From: Streptomyces sp. NBC_01296
GTDB taxonomy: Bacteria; Actinomycetota; Actinomycetes; Streptomycetales; Streptomycetaceae
Length of the DNA stretch: 64,000 bases
Assembly: GCF_035984415.1 (NCBI RefSeq)
Contig: NZ_CP130720.1
Span: forward strand, 3,286,001-3,350,000
Reading direction: 5' to 3'
This document shows, in pieces, positions 51,844 through 60,894 of the stretch. Made by a program: the position numbers and the translations under genes. The notes under the pieces were generated by a model that was given only the letters and a program-made list of their open reading frames with translations, ran no database searches and was not told the DNA's origin. Positions within the stretch are counted from its first letter, which is position 1; the number at the start of each line of letters is the position of its first letter.

Positions 51844-52470
51844 TCAGCGGGTCAGGGAGACCGGGCGGGGTGAGGCGGAGATCGAGGGGTGGACCGGTGG
51901 CAGCGGGCCCGTGGGGCGTGGGCCGGCGACGAACCCGGGGCTCGGCGACCGGTCCCGGACCACCGCATCGGCCACCGAGACCGCGGGACCGGGCCGCGTC
52001 GCCGGGGCCTCGCCCCGCACGTTCGGCTCGAGGGTGTCGACCGGCAGCGAACCGCCCAGCGCGATCGCGGCCAGCGAGACGGCCCCGGCTGCCACGAACG
52101 CGAAGCGGCGGCGCGGACGCCCCACCTCGTGGATGCGGAAGCCCTGCTGCGGTGCGGCCGGGGGCACGTACCCGAAGAGCTCCGCGCCCGGCGGGCTCTG
52201 CGGACCCGGCGGACCGGACGGCCCGTCGGGGCCGTCGCCCGGCAGCCCCTGCAACCGGGCCAGGAGCCCGGCCGACAGCGGCGGCGGTGCGCTCTCCACG
52301 AACAGGCTCTTCACACGGCGCTGCGCATCGGCCTCGGCCTTGCACTTGGCACACGTGGCCAGATGCGCCAGGACCCGCTCGCGCGCGTCATGACTCAGCT
52401 CCCCGTCGACCAGCGCGGCGAGGCGGTCGCCCAGGTGCTGCTCGGCAGGAGACGGACTGACTCCGCTCAC
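51844..52470 (-). CDS. rseA: zinc-dependent anti-sigma factor (RseA-like)
   Basis: A 208-residue ZAS-type anti-sigma factor. HLATCAKC (HxxxCxxC, about 36-43) is the zinc/redox motif of the sigma-binding domain. One hydrophobic segment ([18 protein letters not shown], about 125-145) may be a membrane anchor or weak helix, and the tail is Pro-rich. GTG 52470 overlaps the sigE stop as GTGA, so sigma and anti-sigma are made in step. It should hold SigE until stress releases it. Confidence 0.87.
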   Translation of the reverse strand: MSGVSPSPAEQHLGDRLAALVDGELSHDARERVLAHLATCAKCKAEADAQRRVKSLFVESAPPPLSAGLLARLQGLPGDGPDGPSGPPGPQSPPGAELFGYVPPAAPQQGFRIHEVGRPRRRFAFVAAGAVSLAAIALGGSLPVDTLEPNVRGEAPATRPGPAVSVADAVVRDRSPSPGFVAGPRPTGPLPPVHPSISASPRPVSLTR

Positions 52471-53246
52471 TCGGCTCCGCCCTCTCCCCCGGCGCCCGGC
52501 GCGCCCACCGCCACTCCCGCCAGCGCCCGCTGCTCGGCACGGGCCTCGGGAGACCGGTGCTTGAGCGCCTTGCGCAGATGCGAACGGCCCCGGTGGATAC
52601 GGCTGCGGACGGTGCCGAGCTTCACGCCCAGCGTCGCGGCGATCTCCTCGTACGAGAGGCCCTCGATGTCGCAGAGCACCACGGCCGCACGGAACTCGGG
52701 CGCAAGGGTGTCCAGCGCCTGCTGCACGTCCGCGTCGAAGTGGGTGTCGTGGAGGACCTGCTGCGGGGACGGCTCACGGCTCGGCAGCCGCTCGGCGGCG
52801 TCGTCGCCGAGGGCGTCGAAGCGGATCCGCTGCTTGCGGCGGACCATGTCCAGGAACAGGTTGGTGGTGATCCGGTGCAGCCAGCCCTCGAACGTTCCCG
52901 GCGTGTACGTGGACAGCGAGCGGAAGACGCGGACGAAGACCTCCTGCGTCAGGTCCTCGGCGTCGTGCTGGTTGCCCGTCAGACGGTAGGCAAGGCGGTA
53001 GACCCGCGCACTGTGCGTGCTGACGATCTCCTCCCATGAAGGAGGGGTCCACGCCTGGGTGCCCGCATCGGCGGCAAAGGTCGCGGTGGTTGCGGTGGCA
53101 GCGGTGTGGAAGCGGTCAGCGATGTTGGTCACGGATTTCGGCTCACCCGCCGACCAGAAGAGGCGTCTCAGTACGCCTCCACGATCCACAGGCGCAGCCG
53201 CACCTCCCCTATCGGCTCTGGTGGTGTCCAGTGGAGTCCCTACCAT
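52467..53246 (-). CDS. sigE: ECF RNA polymerase sigma factor, SigE (mycobacterial-type)
   Basis: A 259-residue ECF sigma factor with an N-terminal extension of about 75 residues. Region 2: [20 protein letters not shown] and [19 protein letters not shown]. Region 4: [20 protein letters not shown], then [17 protein letters not shown]. Order and sequence match mycobacterial SigE; the gene named sigE in S. coelicolor (cell-wall stress, cseABC) is a different paralogue. ATG 53246 follows GGGAGGGG. Controls envelope or surface stress together with rseA and htrA. Confidence 0.9.
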   Translation of the reverse strand: MVGTPLDTTRADRGGAAAPVDRGGVLRRLFWSAGEPKSVTNIADRFHTAATATTATFAADAGTQAWTPPSWEEIVSTHSARVYRLAYRLTGNQHDAEDLTQEVFVRVFRSLSTYTPGTFEGWLHRITTNLFLDMVRRKQRIRFDALGDDAAERLPSREPSPQQVLHDTHFDADVQQALDTLAPEFRAAVVLCDIEGLSYEEIAATLGVKLGTVRSRIHRGRSHLRKALKHRSPEARAEQRALAGVAVGAPGAGGEGGAE

Positions 53247-53462
53247 AGCCACCCCTCCCGTCAGCTCCGGATAAGTGTTTTTGCAGTAACTTTGCACGTA
53301 CCTTCGACACGCCGGGCCGTCGTTCTGCCCGGTGCCGTCCCCATCTATCCCGGCTGCGCCCCGCCCTTACGCCCCTTTTGCCTCGCTGGGCCTTTCCGCC
53401 GCTGTTTTCTTCAACGCCCGGTCCCATCTGCGGGTTCCCGACGTCAACGGATACAGTCACCG

Positions 53463-54125
53463 TTGCGCCAACTATGGGGACAGGAGAGGGTCATTACCGG
53501 CAACCGGCAGACGAGCTGGGCGTTCGCCGACGCGTTTGTCGCCGAGGACGACGCTCTGCGGTGGGCCCGCGACCGGGCCAGGGAAGCGGGCCTTCGCTCC
53601 GTCTCCCCGGGCACCGGGGCCGCGCTGCGCCTGCTCGCCGCCACGGCGGACGCCAAGGCGGTCGCCGAGATCGGCACCGGCACCGGCGTCTCCGGCATCC
53701 ACCTCCTCCACGGCATGCGCGCCGACGGGGTGCTGACCACCGTGGATCCCGAGGCCGACCGGCAGGCCTTCGCCCGCCAGGCCTTCCGGGCCGCCGGCTT
53801 CGCGGGCAACCGCGCCCGGTTCATCCCCGGCCGCGCACTCGACGTACTCCCCCGGCTCGCCGACGGCGGGTACGACCTCGTCTTCTGCGACGGGGACCCG
53901 TCCGAGTCCCTCGACTACCTCGCCGAATCGTTGCGCCTGCTGCGCCCCGGCGGGCTGGTGTGCTTCGAGGGGGTCTTCTCCGACGGCCGCACCGTCGACT
54001 CGGCGGCGCAGCAGATCGAGGTGATGCGGGTACGGGAGCTGCTGCGCAGCGTCCGGGAGAGCCCGGCCCTGGAGGCGGCCCTGCTCCCGGTGGGCGACGG
54101 GCTGCTGTGCGCGGTCCGGCGCTGA
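53463..54125 (+). CDS. O-methyltransferase (SAM-dependent)
   Basis: A class I methyltransferase of 210-220 residues: EIGTGTGVSGIHLL is the SAM-binding glycine loop, TTVDPEADRQ the acidic strand and LVFCDGDP the catalytic-metal-type aspartate region, as in the catechol/caffeoyl-CoA O-methyltransferase family. The canonical start is TTG 53463 without a ribosome site. AGGAG at 53482-53486 instead points, six bases on, to ATT 53493 (ITGNRQTSWAF). Divergent from sigE, as in mycobacteria. Confidence 0.82.
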   Translation: MRQLWGQERVITGNRQTSWAFADAFVAEDDALRWARDRAREAGLRSVSPGTGAALRLLAATADAKAVAEIGTGTGVSGIHLLHGMRADGVLTTVDPEADRQAFARQAFRAAGFAGNRARFIPGRALDVLPRLADGGYDLVFCDGDPSESLDYLAESLRLLRPGGLVCFEGVFSDGRTVDSAAQQIEVMRVRELLRSVRESPALEAALLPVGDGLLCAVRR

Positions 54126-54153
54126 GTGCCGGTACGGCTCGGCGGGACCCGGC

Positions 54154-54536
54154 TCAGCTCAGGAGCAGGAAGGTGAGCGCCGACGTGCCGCCCAGCGCCG
54201 TGCCGGCGAGGAGTTGCGCCGGGGTGTGAGCCCGCAGGACCAGCCGGGACCAGGCGACGGCGACGGCGATCAGGGCCGCCGGGAGCACCCGCGGCCCGAA
54301 GACGAGCAGCGCCGGACGCCGAAGGTGATGATCCCGACCGGGACCACACCGCAGAACAGGGCGGCGAGCAGGCCCCAGCCGAGACCGGTCCACGACGCAC
54401 TGCCGTGCCACCCGATGAGCAACAGCAGGGCGACGACCGTGTTCGCCGGCGCCAGTCCGTCGGAGACCACGCGGGCGGCCTTCTGGCGGGGAGTGCAGTC
54501 CGCGAAGGGCGGCGGCGCGGGCGGGGAGAAGGTCAC
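54154..54536 (-). pseudogene. PAP2-family phosphatase-like membrane protein, broken
   Basis: Two frames together resemble a PAP2-like membrane protein. The first (from GTG 54536: ADCTPRQKAARVVSDGLAPA, then WGLLAALFCGVVPVGIITFG) runs out of the frame near 54310. The second carries the C-terminus (ALLVFGPRVLPAALIAVAVA, LRAHTPAQLLAGTALGG with the RAHTPAQ active-site-like motif) to the stop at 54154. The middle third expected in relatives is absent, so this looks like an internal deletion with frameshift rather than a sequencing slip. Confidence 0.7.
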
Positions 54537-54674
54537 GGCCGGCTCCGCGAGGCGCAGGGGATCAGTTCGGGACGAGGTCCCCGGACACGACACAACGCTG
54601 CCCCGGCCGCGGGGAGCGGACGGGGCAGCGCAGAGATTACGAGAATGCAGATGGTGCGCGGTGCTGCCGACTGG

Positions 54675-54842
54675 TTAGCCGACGACCTTCTTCAGGGCGT
54701 CACCCAGGGCGTCCGCCTCGTCCGGAGTCAGCTCGACGACAAGCCGACCGCCGCCCTCGAGCGGTACGCGCATGACGATGCCCCGCCCCTCCTTGGTGAC
54801 CTCGAGCGGGCCGTCGCCCGTCCGCGGCTTCATGGCCGCCAT
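54675..54842 (-). CDS. DUF3117 protein
   Basis: A 55-residue protein (MAAMKPRTGDGPLEVTKEGR, then VMRVPLEGGGRLVVELTPDE), an almost invariant actinobacterial family (Rv1211-like). Function unknown. GGAAGGGGAACG precedes the ATG. Confidence 0.9.
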   Translation of the reverse strand: MAAMKPRTGDGPLEVTKEGRGIVMRVPLEGGGRLVVELTPDEADALGDALKKVVG

Positions 54843-55175
54843 GCTCGTTCCCCTTCCTGAAACCAGCTCATCGTCAGCCGACGGCCCCATTCAGGCGCCT
54901 GGAACCCGGCATCGAACACATTGCTTCTTGGCCATTATCCCGCATGTCAGGACCCGATGACCAACATCGGCAGGGAACGCTTGCGCAACGCGCTCGGCCA
55001 AAACCACTCATTTCGGGGACGTGCCTGCGATACTTCGCCGCCGCACCCGGCGTTCGCCCTCCGCTTTCTTTGACGCACATCACATGCCCCGGGACGGTCC
55101 GGTCCGCCATGCTGGCCCTTGCACCGGCCGGTACCGGCCGGTAGCCAAGCCCGCGACGAAGGGGGACCCCCTGCC
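54843..55175. other. 333-bp divergent spacer between DUF3117 and the enoyl-CoA hydratase
   Basis: Contains a 20-bp perfect palindrome ACCGGCCGGTACCGGCCGGT at 55123-55142, just before the hydratase ribosome site, which could be an operator, and TTGACG near 55069 as a weak -35. Nothing else recognised. Confidence 0.45.
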
Positions 55176-55979
55176 ATGGCCGACAGCGTGCTCTACGAAG
55201 TGACCGACGGACTCGCAAAAATCACGATCAACCGTCCCGACGCCATGAACGCGATGAACACCGAGGCCAAGGTGGCGCTCCGCGACGCGGTCCAGGCGGC
55301 GGCCGCGGACACGGCCGTCCGGGCGGTGCTGCTGACCGCGGCCGGCAACCGGGCGTTCTGCGTCGGCCAGGACCTCAAGGAGCACATCGGGAACCTGGCG
55401 GCGGACCGCAAGAACGGGTCCACGCTGACCATGAGCACGGTCGCGGACCACTACAACCCGATCGTGCGCGCCCTGACCGAGATGCCCAAGCCGGTGGTGG
55501 CGGGCGTCAACGGCGTCGCGGCCGGAGCGGGCTTCGGCTTCGCGCTGGCGGCGGACTTCCGGGTCGTCGCCGACACGGCCTCCTTCAACACCTCCTTCGC
55601 GGGGGTGGCGCTCACCGCGGACTCGGGCGTCTCCTGGACCCTCCCCCGCCTGATCGGCGCCTCCCGGGCCTCCGACCTGCTGCTCTTCCCCCGCTCCGTG
55701 AAGGCGCAGGAGGCGTACGAGCTCGGCATCGTGAACCGCCTGGTGCCCTCGGACTCCCTGCACGCCGAGGCCGAGGCGGTGGCCCGCACCCTGGCGGCCG
55801 GCCCGACGGTGGCCTACGCGGCCCTGAAGGAGTCCCTGGCCTACGGGGCCGACCGCTCGCTGGCGGAGGCCCTGTCCCACGAGGACACCCTGCAGGCCCG
55901 CGCGGGTGCCTCCGAGGACCACTCCATCGCCGTCGAGGCCTTCCTCGCCAAGCAGCCGCCGAAGTACCTGGGCCGCTGA
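55176..55979 (+). CDS. enoyl-CoA hydratase/isomerase family protein
   Basis: A 267-residue crotonase-fold protein. ITINRPDAMNAMN, GNRAFCVGQDLKEH (oxyanion and CoA loop), AGVNGVAAGAGFGFALAADF and SWTLPRLIGASRASDL are in place. An Asp-type residue rather than the usual Glu near GVSWTLPRL resembles PaaG-like isomerases. Likely acts in fatty- or aromatic-acid beta-oxidation. ATG 55176 follows GAAGGGGG. No partner genes adjacent. Confidence 0.85.
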   Translation: MADSVLYEVTDGLAKITINRPDAMNAMNTEAKVALRDAVQAAAADTAVRAVLLTAAGNRAFCVGQDLKEHIGNLAADRKNGSTLTMSTVADHYNPIVRALTEMPKPVVAGVNGVAAGAGFGFALAADFRVVADTASFNTSFAGVALTADSGVSWTLPRLIGASRASDLLLFPRSVKAQEAYELGIVNRLVPSDSLHAEAEAVARTLAAGPTVAYAALKESLAYGADRSLAEALSHEDTLQARAGASEDHSIAVEAFLAKQPPKYLGR

Positions 55980-55982
55980 GCC

Positions 55983-56000
55983 CGGCACCCCCGGGTGCCG
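55983..56000. terminator. GC hairpin between the hydratase and tag
   Basis: CGGCACCC and GGGTGCCG, 8-bp stem, 2-base loop, between convergent genes. Confidence 0.5.
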
Positions 56001-56022
56001 CCCGCCCCCGCCGCCGCTCGGC

Positions 56023-56598
56023 TCAGGCGGGGGTACGGGCGGTGCAGGCGGCCAGGTGGTCGTTGACCAGCCCGCAGGCCTGCATCAGGGCGTAGGCCGT
56101 CGTGGGGCCGACGAAGCGGATCCCGGCCTTCTTCAGGGCCTTGGACAGGGCCGTGGACTCGGGCGTCACCGCCGGGACCTCGGAGATCGTCGCGGGGGCC
56201 GGGCGGCCCGGCTCCGGCGCGTGCGACCAGATCAGCTCGTCCAGCTCGCCCGGCTCCCACCCCGCCAGGACCTTCGCGTTGGCGAGCGTGGCCTCGATCT
56301 TGGCCCGGTTGCGGATGATCCCCTCGTCCGCGAGCAGCCGCTGCGCGTCGGCCGCGCCGAACTCCGCGACCTCGGCGATCACGAACCCCGCGAAGGCCTT
56401 ACGGAAGCCCTCCCGCCGCCGCAGGATCGTCAGCCAGGACAGCCCGGACTGGAAGGCCTCCAGGCACAGCCGCTCGTACAGGGCGTCGTCCCCGTGCACC
56501 GCGCGGCCCCACTCCGTGTCGTGGTACGCGAGGTAGTCCTCGGTGGCCAGCGCCCAGGGGCAGCGCAGGCCCCCGTCCGGACCCGCGACGGCCGTCAC
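56023..56598 (-). CDS. tag: DNA-3-methyladenine glycosylase I
   Basis: A 191-residue Tag enzyme. CPWALATEDYLAYHDTEWG supplies the zinc Cys and the DxEWG signature, FQSGLSWLTILRRREGFRKA follows, and the C-terminal FVGPTTAYALMQACGLVNDH gives the other zinc ligands. Removes 3-methyladenine from DNA. GTG 56598 overlaps the stop of the DivIVA-like gene as GTGA. Confidence 0.92.
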   Translation of the reverse strand: MTAVAGPDGGLRCPWALATEDYLAYHDTEWGRAVHGDDALYERLCLEAFQSGLSWLTILRRREGFRKAFAGFVIAEVAEFGAADAQRLLADEGIIRNRAKIEATLANAKVLAGWEPGELDELIWSHAPEPGRPAPATISEVPAVTPESTALSKALKKAGIRFVGPTTAYALMQACGLVNDHLAACTARTPA

Positions 56599-56957
56599 TG
56601 CTCCTCCTTGTGCAGGTCGACCGCGCCGCCCTGCGCCTGCGCGCGGCTGTGCGCGGCCGCAGCCGTCAGCTCCGCGATCCGCGCGTCCCGCTCGGCGAGC
56701 TCCGCGGCGAGCCGCTCCAGTACGTCGTCCACCTCGGCCATCCGGTACCCGCGGGGTGCGACCGGAAGCCGCAGCGCGTCGATGTCGGCCCGTACGACCG
56801 GGCGGCTCTCCGGCAGCGCGTCGGCCACCCGGTCCGGCTCCGCCTCCGGCAGCACGGCCTCGGAACCACCGCCCACCACGGCCAGGGTGACCGCCGCGAC
56901 GACCACGACCAGCGCGATCAGCAAGAACCAGAACACGAGCAACTCCCTGAGAGACAT
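56595..56957 (-). CDS. DivIVA-domain membrane protein
   Basis: A 120-residue protein with one N-terminal membrane helix (LLVFWFLLIALVVVVAAVTLAVV), a linker, then a short DivIVA-like signature (LRLPVAPRGYRMAEVDDVLERL) and a coiled coil. DivIVA-like proteins recruit cell-pole or division partners. Coupled to tag by a GTGA overlap and divergent from folP2 with 67 bp between. Confidence 0.8.
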   Translation of the reverse strand: MSLRELLVFWFLLIALVVVVAAVTLAVVGGGSEAVLPEAEPDRVADALPESRPVVRADIDALRLPVAPRGYRMAEVDDVLERLAAELAERDARIAELTAAAAHSRAQAQGGAVDLHKEEQ

Positions 56958-57024
56958 CGGGCCACCGGCCACCAGGTTAAGGTCGCAGCGAGGCGCGAGG
57001 GCCGCCGGAGGAGGAAAGAACGGG

Positions 57025-57885
57025 ATGCTGCGACTGGGCAGGCGCGAGTTCGACACCCACGAGCCGGTGATCATGGCCATCGTGAACCGTACTCCGGACT
57101 CCTTCTACGACCAGGGCGCGACGTTCCGCGACGAGCCCGCGCTGGACCGGGTCGAGCAGGCGGTCGCCGAGGGCGCCGCGATCATCGACATCGGCGGGGT
57201 CAAGGCGGGCCCGGGCGAGCACGTGGACGCGGCCGAGGAGGCCCGGCGCACGGTCGGCTTCGTGGCGGAGGTACGGCGCCGCCACCCGGACGTGGTGATC
57301 AGCGTCGACACCTGGCGGCACGAGGTCGGCGAGGCGGTCTGCGAAGCCGGGGCCGACCTCCTGAACGACGCCTGGGGCGGCGTGGACCCGAAGCTGGCGG
57401 AGGTCGCCGCCCGGCACGACGTCGGCCTGGTCTGCACCCACGCGGGCGGGGTCGAGCCGCGCACCCGGCCGCACCGGACGACGTACGACGACGTGGTGGC
57501 GGACATCCTGCGCGTCACGGTCGGACTTGCCGAACGCGCCGCCGCACTCGGCGTGCGCCGGGACGCGATCATGATCGACCCGGGCCACGACTTCGGGAAG
57601 AACACCCGGCACTCGCTGGAGGCCACCCGCCGCCTGGGCGAGATGACGGACACCGGCTGGCCGGTGCTGGTCTCGCTGTCCAACAAGGACTTCGTCGGCG
57701 AGACCCTCGACAAGCCGGTCAAGGAGCGCCTGTTGGGCACCCTGGCCACGACGGCCGTCTCGGCCTGGCTCGGCGCCCAGGTCTACCGCGTCCACGAGGT
57801 CGCGGAGACCCGGCAGATCCTGGACATGGTGGCGTCCATCCAGGGCCACCGACCCCCGGCGGTCGCCCGCCGCGGACTGGCCTGA
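57025..57885 (+). CDS. folP2: FolP2-type dihydropteroate synthase paralogue
   Basis: A 286-residue TIM-barrel protein of the dihydropteroate synthase family: NRTPDSFYDQG, DIGGVKAGPG, SVDTWRHEV, NDAWGG and IDPGHDFGKN. The loop NRTPDSFYDQG replaces the NxTPDSFSDGG of active enzymes, which is the FolP2 pattern; mycobacterial FolP2 lacks synthase activity. ATG 57025 follows GGAGGAGGAAAG. Not in a folate operon, which supports a different role. Confidence 0.87.
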   Translation: MLRLGRREFDTHEPVIMAIVNRTPDSFYDQGATFRDEPALDRVEQAVAEGAAIIDIGGVKAGPGEHVDAAEEARRTVGFVAEVRRRHPDVVISVDTWRHEVGEAVCEAGADLLNDAWGGVDPKLAEVAARHDVGLVCTHAGGVEPRTRPHRTTYDDVVADILRVTVGLAERAAALGVRRDAIMIDPGHDFGKNTRHSLEATRRLGEMTDTGWPVLVSLSNKDFVGETLDKPVKERLLGTLATTAVSAWLGAQVYRVHEVAETRQILDMVASIQGHRPPAVARRGLA

Positions 57886-57906
57886 GCCACACGGCCCGAC
57901 GGCCGG

Positions 57907-57936
57907 AGACCCCCGGCGGTCACCCGCCGGGGGCTC
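57907..57936. terminator. terminator between folP2 and the LOG gene
   Basis: CCCCCGGCGG and CCGCCGGGGG form a 10-bp stem with a 4-base loop between convergent genes. Confidence 0.75.
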
Positions 57937-57951
57937 GTGTAGCGGCAGGGG

Positions 57952-58710
57952 CTACTTGCCGACTTCCTTGGTGACGAGCGCGATCGCCTCGTCCACGTCG
58001 TCCGTGACGTGGAAGAGGTAGAGGTCGCGCTCCGAGGCCTTGCCCTGCGCGATCACCGTGTTCTTGAGCCAGTCGACCAGGCCGGACCAGTACTCCGACC
58101 CGAACAGCACGATCGGGAACCGGGTGATCTTCTGGGTCTGGACCAGGGTCAGGGCCTCGAACAGCTCGTCCAGCGTGCCGAGTCCGCCCGGCAGCACCAC
58201 GAAGCCCTGGCTGTACTTCACGAACATCGTCTTGCGGACGAAGAAGTACCGGAAGTTCAGCCCGAGGTCCACGTGCTGGTTGAGCCCCTGCTCGAAGGGC
58301 AGCTCGATGCCCAGGCCCACGGAGACGCCGTTGGCCTCCCGGGCGCCCTTGTTGGCCGCCTCCATCGCTCCCGGGCCGCCGCCCGTGATCACCGCGAAGC
58401 CCGCCTCGACGAGCGCGCTGCCGATCTGCACGCCGGCCTCGTACTCCGGCGAGCCGGCGGGCGTACGGGCCGAGCCGAACACGCTGATCGCCGGCGGCAG
58501 CTCCGCCAGCGTGCCGAAGCCCTCGATGAACTCCGACTGGATGCGCAGGACCCGCCAGGGATCGGTGTGCACCCACTCGGAAGGCCCGGCCGAATCCAGC
58601 AGCCGCTGGTCCGTCGTACTGCCCGCCTGCACCTGGCTCCGCCTGCGCAGCACCGGCCCGAGCTGCTGCTCCTCGGGCCGACGACGAGCGTTGCCTTCGG
58701 GGTTGCCCAT
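57952..58710 (-). CDS. LOG-family (TIGR00730) nucleotide 5'-monophosphate phosphoribohydrolase
   Basis: A 252-residue LOG protein: FGSARTPAG, ITGGGPGAMEAANKGA and VVLPGGLGTLDELFEALT (PGGxGTxxE) are all present. The family releases the base from cytokinin- or purine-type 5'-monophosphates. The N-terminal 40 residues are basic and extra. ATG 58710 follows AGGAGGGAG. Downstream of dapE on the same strand with a 64-bp gap. Confidence 0.87.
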   Translation of the reverse strand: MGNPEGNARRRPEEQQLGPVLRRRSQVQAGSTTDQRLLDSAGPSEWVHTDPWRVLRIQSEFIEGFGTLAELPPAISVFGSARTPAGSPEYEAGVQIGSALVEAGFAVITGGGPGAMEAANKGAREANGVSVGLGIELPFEQGLNQHVDLGLNFRYFFVRKTMFVKYSQGFVVLPGGLGTLDELFEALTLVQTQKITRFPIVLFGSEYWSGLVDWLKNTVIAQGKASERDLYLFHVTDDVDEAIALVTKEVGK

Positions 58711-58774
58711 GATGTGCTCCCTCCTGCTGATCGTTGGATCAGGGTAGGCGCACAAAGGTGACGAGCAGCGGAAT

Positions 58775-59854
58775 TCAGGTGGTCAGCCAGGCGCGGAGTC
58801 GTTCTTCGCAGTGGAGGATCGCCTTCGTCTCCACCCGTTCGTCCACCTTGTGGGCCAGCAGGGCGTCGCCCGGGCCGTAGTTCACGGCCGGGACGCCGAG
58901 GGCGCTGAAGCGGGACACGTCCGTCCAGCCGAACTTCGGCATGGCGCGGCCGCCGACGGCCTCCATGAACGCCGCCGCGGCGGGGTGGGAGAGGCCCGGG
59001 AGGGCGCCGCCCGAGAAGTCGTCGATCACGAACTCGTCGACGCCGCAGTCCGCGAAGACCTCCCGGACGTGGGCGATCGCCTCGTCCATGCTGCGGTCGG
59101 GGGCGAAGCGGAAGTTGACCGTCACCGTGCAGGCGTCGGGGATGACGTTGTTGGCGACGCCGCCCTCGATACGGACCGCGTTCAGGCCCTCGTGGTACTC
59201 GAGGCCGTCGATGACGGGCTTGCGGGGCTCGTACGCCGCGAGTTTGGCGAGAATCGGGGCTGCCGCGTGGATGGCGTTGGAGCCCATCCAGCTGCGCGCG
59301 GAGTGGGCGCGCTCGCCGGTCGTGCGGAGCAGGACGCGCAGGGTGCCCTGGCAGCCGCCCTCGACCTCGGCGTTCGACGGCTCCAGCAGGACCGCGAAGT
59401 CGCCGGTCAGCCAGTCGGGGTGGGCCCCGGCGACCTTGCCCAGGCCGTTGAGGTCGGCGGCGACCTCCTCCTGGTCGTAGAAGACGAAGGTGAGGTCGCG
59501 GTTGGGCTCGGGCACGGTCGCGGCGATGCGCAGCTGTACGGCGACGCCGGACTTCATGTCGGTGGTTCCGCAACCCCACAGGACGTCGTTCTCGTCCAGG
59601 CGGGACGGGACGTTGTCGGCGATCGGCACCGTGTCGAGGTGGCCGGCGAGCACGACGCGCTCGGCCCTGCCGAGGTTCGTGCGGGCCACGACGTTGTTCC
59701 CGTACCGGTCGACCGTGAGGTGCGGCAGGGCGCGCAGCGCGTGTTCCACCAGGTCGGCGAGGACCTTTTCGTCGCCGCTCACGGACGGGATGTCGACGAG
59801 CCGGGCGGTCAGCTCGGCGGCGTCCAGGGTGAGGTCGAGCTCGGATTCGGACAT
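58775..59854 (-). CDS. dapE: succinyl-diaminopimelate desuccinylase
   Basis: A 359-residue M20 metallohydrolase: GHLDTVP, WGCGTTDMKSG (bridging Asp), FYDQEEVAADLNG (catalytic Glu) and RSWMGSNAIHAAAPI (dimer). DapE releases succinate from succinyl-LL-diaminopimelate in lysine and peptidoglycan synthesis. ATG 59854 is used. dapC, the preceding step, lies further along in this window, so the pathway is locally grouped. Confidence 0.88.
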   Translation of the reverse strand: MSESELDLTLDAAELTARLVDIPSVSGDEKVLADLVEHALRALPHLTVDRYGNNVVARTNLGRAERVVLAGHLDTVPIADNVPSRLDENDVLWGCGTTDMKSGVAVQLRIAATVPEPNRDLTFVFYDQEEVAADLNGLGKVAGAHPDWLTGDFAVLLEPSNAEVEGGCQGTLRVLLRTTGERAHSARSWMGSNAIHAAAPILAKLAAYEPRKPVIDGLEYHEGLNAVRIEGGVANNVIPDACTVTVNFRFAPDRSMDEAIAHVREVFADCGVDEFVIDDFSGGALPGLSHPAAAAFMEAVGGRAMPKFGWTDVSRFSALGVPAVNYGPGDALLAHKVDERVETKAILHCEERLRAWLTT

Positions 59855-59940
59855 GGCTCTGACCCTAACGCCCCGGGCTGCGACGAACGTCCCACGTCCG
59901 GCCGGTGGACGCGGCACATGGCTCAAGTACGGTGGGCGGC

Positions 59941-60894
59941 GTGTCCAAGAGCGATCACCCCCGCCCTCGCCGCCGGCCGCTGCTCAAAGTCGCCGGTGCA
60001 TTCGTGCTGCTCGCGCTGATCGGCTACTTCGCCGTGCAGTACGACTCGACGAACGGCGGTGGCGGCGCCCCGCACTGCACGGCCTCCCTCCGGACGAATC
60101 CGACCCTCGTCGACATGACCCCCGAGCAGGCGGGCAACGCGGCGACGATAGCCGCGGTCGGCGTGGCCAAGGGCCTGCCGGACCGGGCCGTGACCATCGC
60201 GCTGGCGACCGCGATGCAGGAGTCCGGGCTGCGCAACCTGCCCCACGGCGACCGGGATTCGCTGGGTCTGTTCCAGCAGCGGCCCTCGATGGGCTGGGGC
60301 ACCGAGCAGCAGATCATGGACCCGGTGTACTCGGCCGGGATCTTCTACGAGCGCCTCGTCGCGGTCAAGGGGTACTCGCGGCTCCCGCTGACGGAGGCCG
60401 CGCAGCAGGTGCAGCTCAGCGGCTTCCCCCAGGCGTACGCGAAGCACGAGCCGGACGCGACCGTCCTGACGGCCGCCTTCGCCGGTGACGGCGAGCTGAC
60501 GTGCGGCGGGCCCGCGCCCACCGCGCCGGGCGACCCGGAGAAGGTGCGGACGGAGCTCACCCGGATCTTCGCCAAGGACAAGCTGCACTCCGCTCCCGCG
60601 GAGCCGCGCCGGACTCCGGACGCGGGCCGGGAGGTCAAGGAGGCCGAGGTGACCTTCGTCGAGAAGCAGGACGGGGGCGCGTCCGCGGCGCGCGGCAGCA
60701 AGGCGATGGCGGGCTGGGCGGTGGCCAACTCCCGGGGAATGGGCATCGTGCGCGTCTCGTACGGCCGGGACGGCTGGGTGGCGGGCGAGGCCAAGGGCAA
60801 GTGGCAGCAGAAGGGCGTCCAGGGCGGGAAGTCGGCCGCCGGCGATCCCTACGGCGCCGAGCGCGACGAGGTACGGATCTTCGTCGCCCGCTGA
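59941..60894 (+). CDS. membrane-anchored lysozyme-like/transglycosylase-like protein
   Basis: A 317-residue protein. A basic N-terminus and one helix (LLKVAGAFVLLALIGYFAVQ) anchor it. The outer domain (ALATAMQESGLRNLPHGDRD, SLGLFQQRPS, then DPVYSAGIFYERL) has a Glu-Ser-Gly triad like lytic transglycosylases and goose-type lysozymes. It probably cleaves or binds peptidoglycan; it is often mislabelled heavy-metal transporter. GTG 59941 is used. Confidence 0.7.
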   Translation: MSKSDHPRPRRRPLLKVAGAFVLLALIGYFAVQYDSTNGGGGAPHCTASLRTNPTLVDMTPEQAGNAATIAAVGVAKGLPDRAVTIALATAMQESGLRNLPHGDRDSLGLFQQRPSMGWGTEQQIMDPVYSAGIFYERLVAVKGYSRLPLTEAAQQVQLSGFPQAYAKHEPDATVLTAAFAGDGELTCGGPAPTAPGDPEKVRTELTRIFAKDKLHSAPAEPRRTPDAGREVKEAEVTFVEKQDGGASAARGSKAMAGWAVANSRGMGIVRVSYGRDGWVAGEAKGKWQQKGVQGGKSAAGDPYGAERDEVRIFVAR

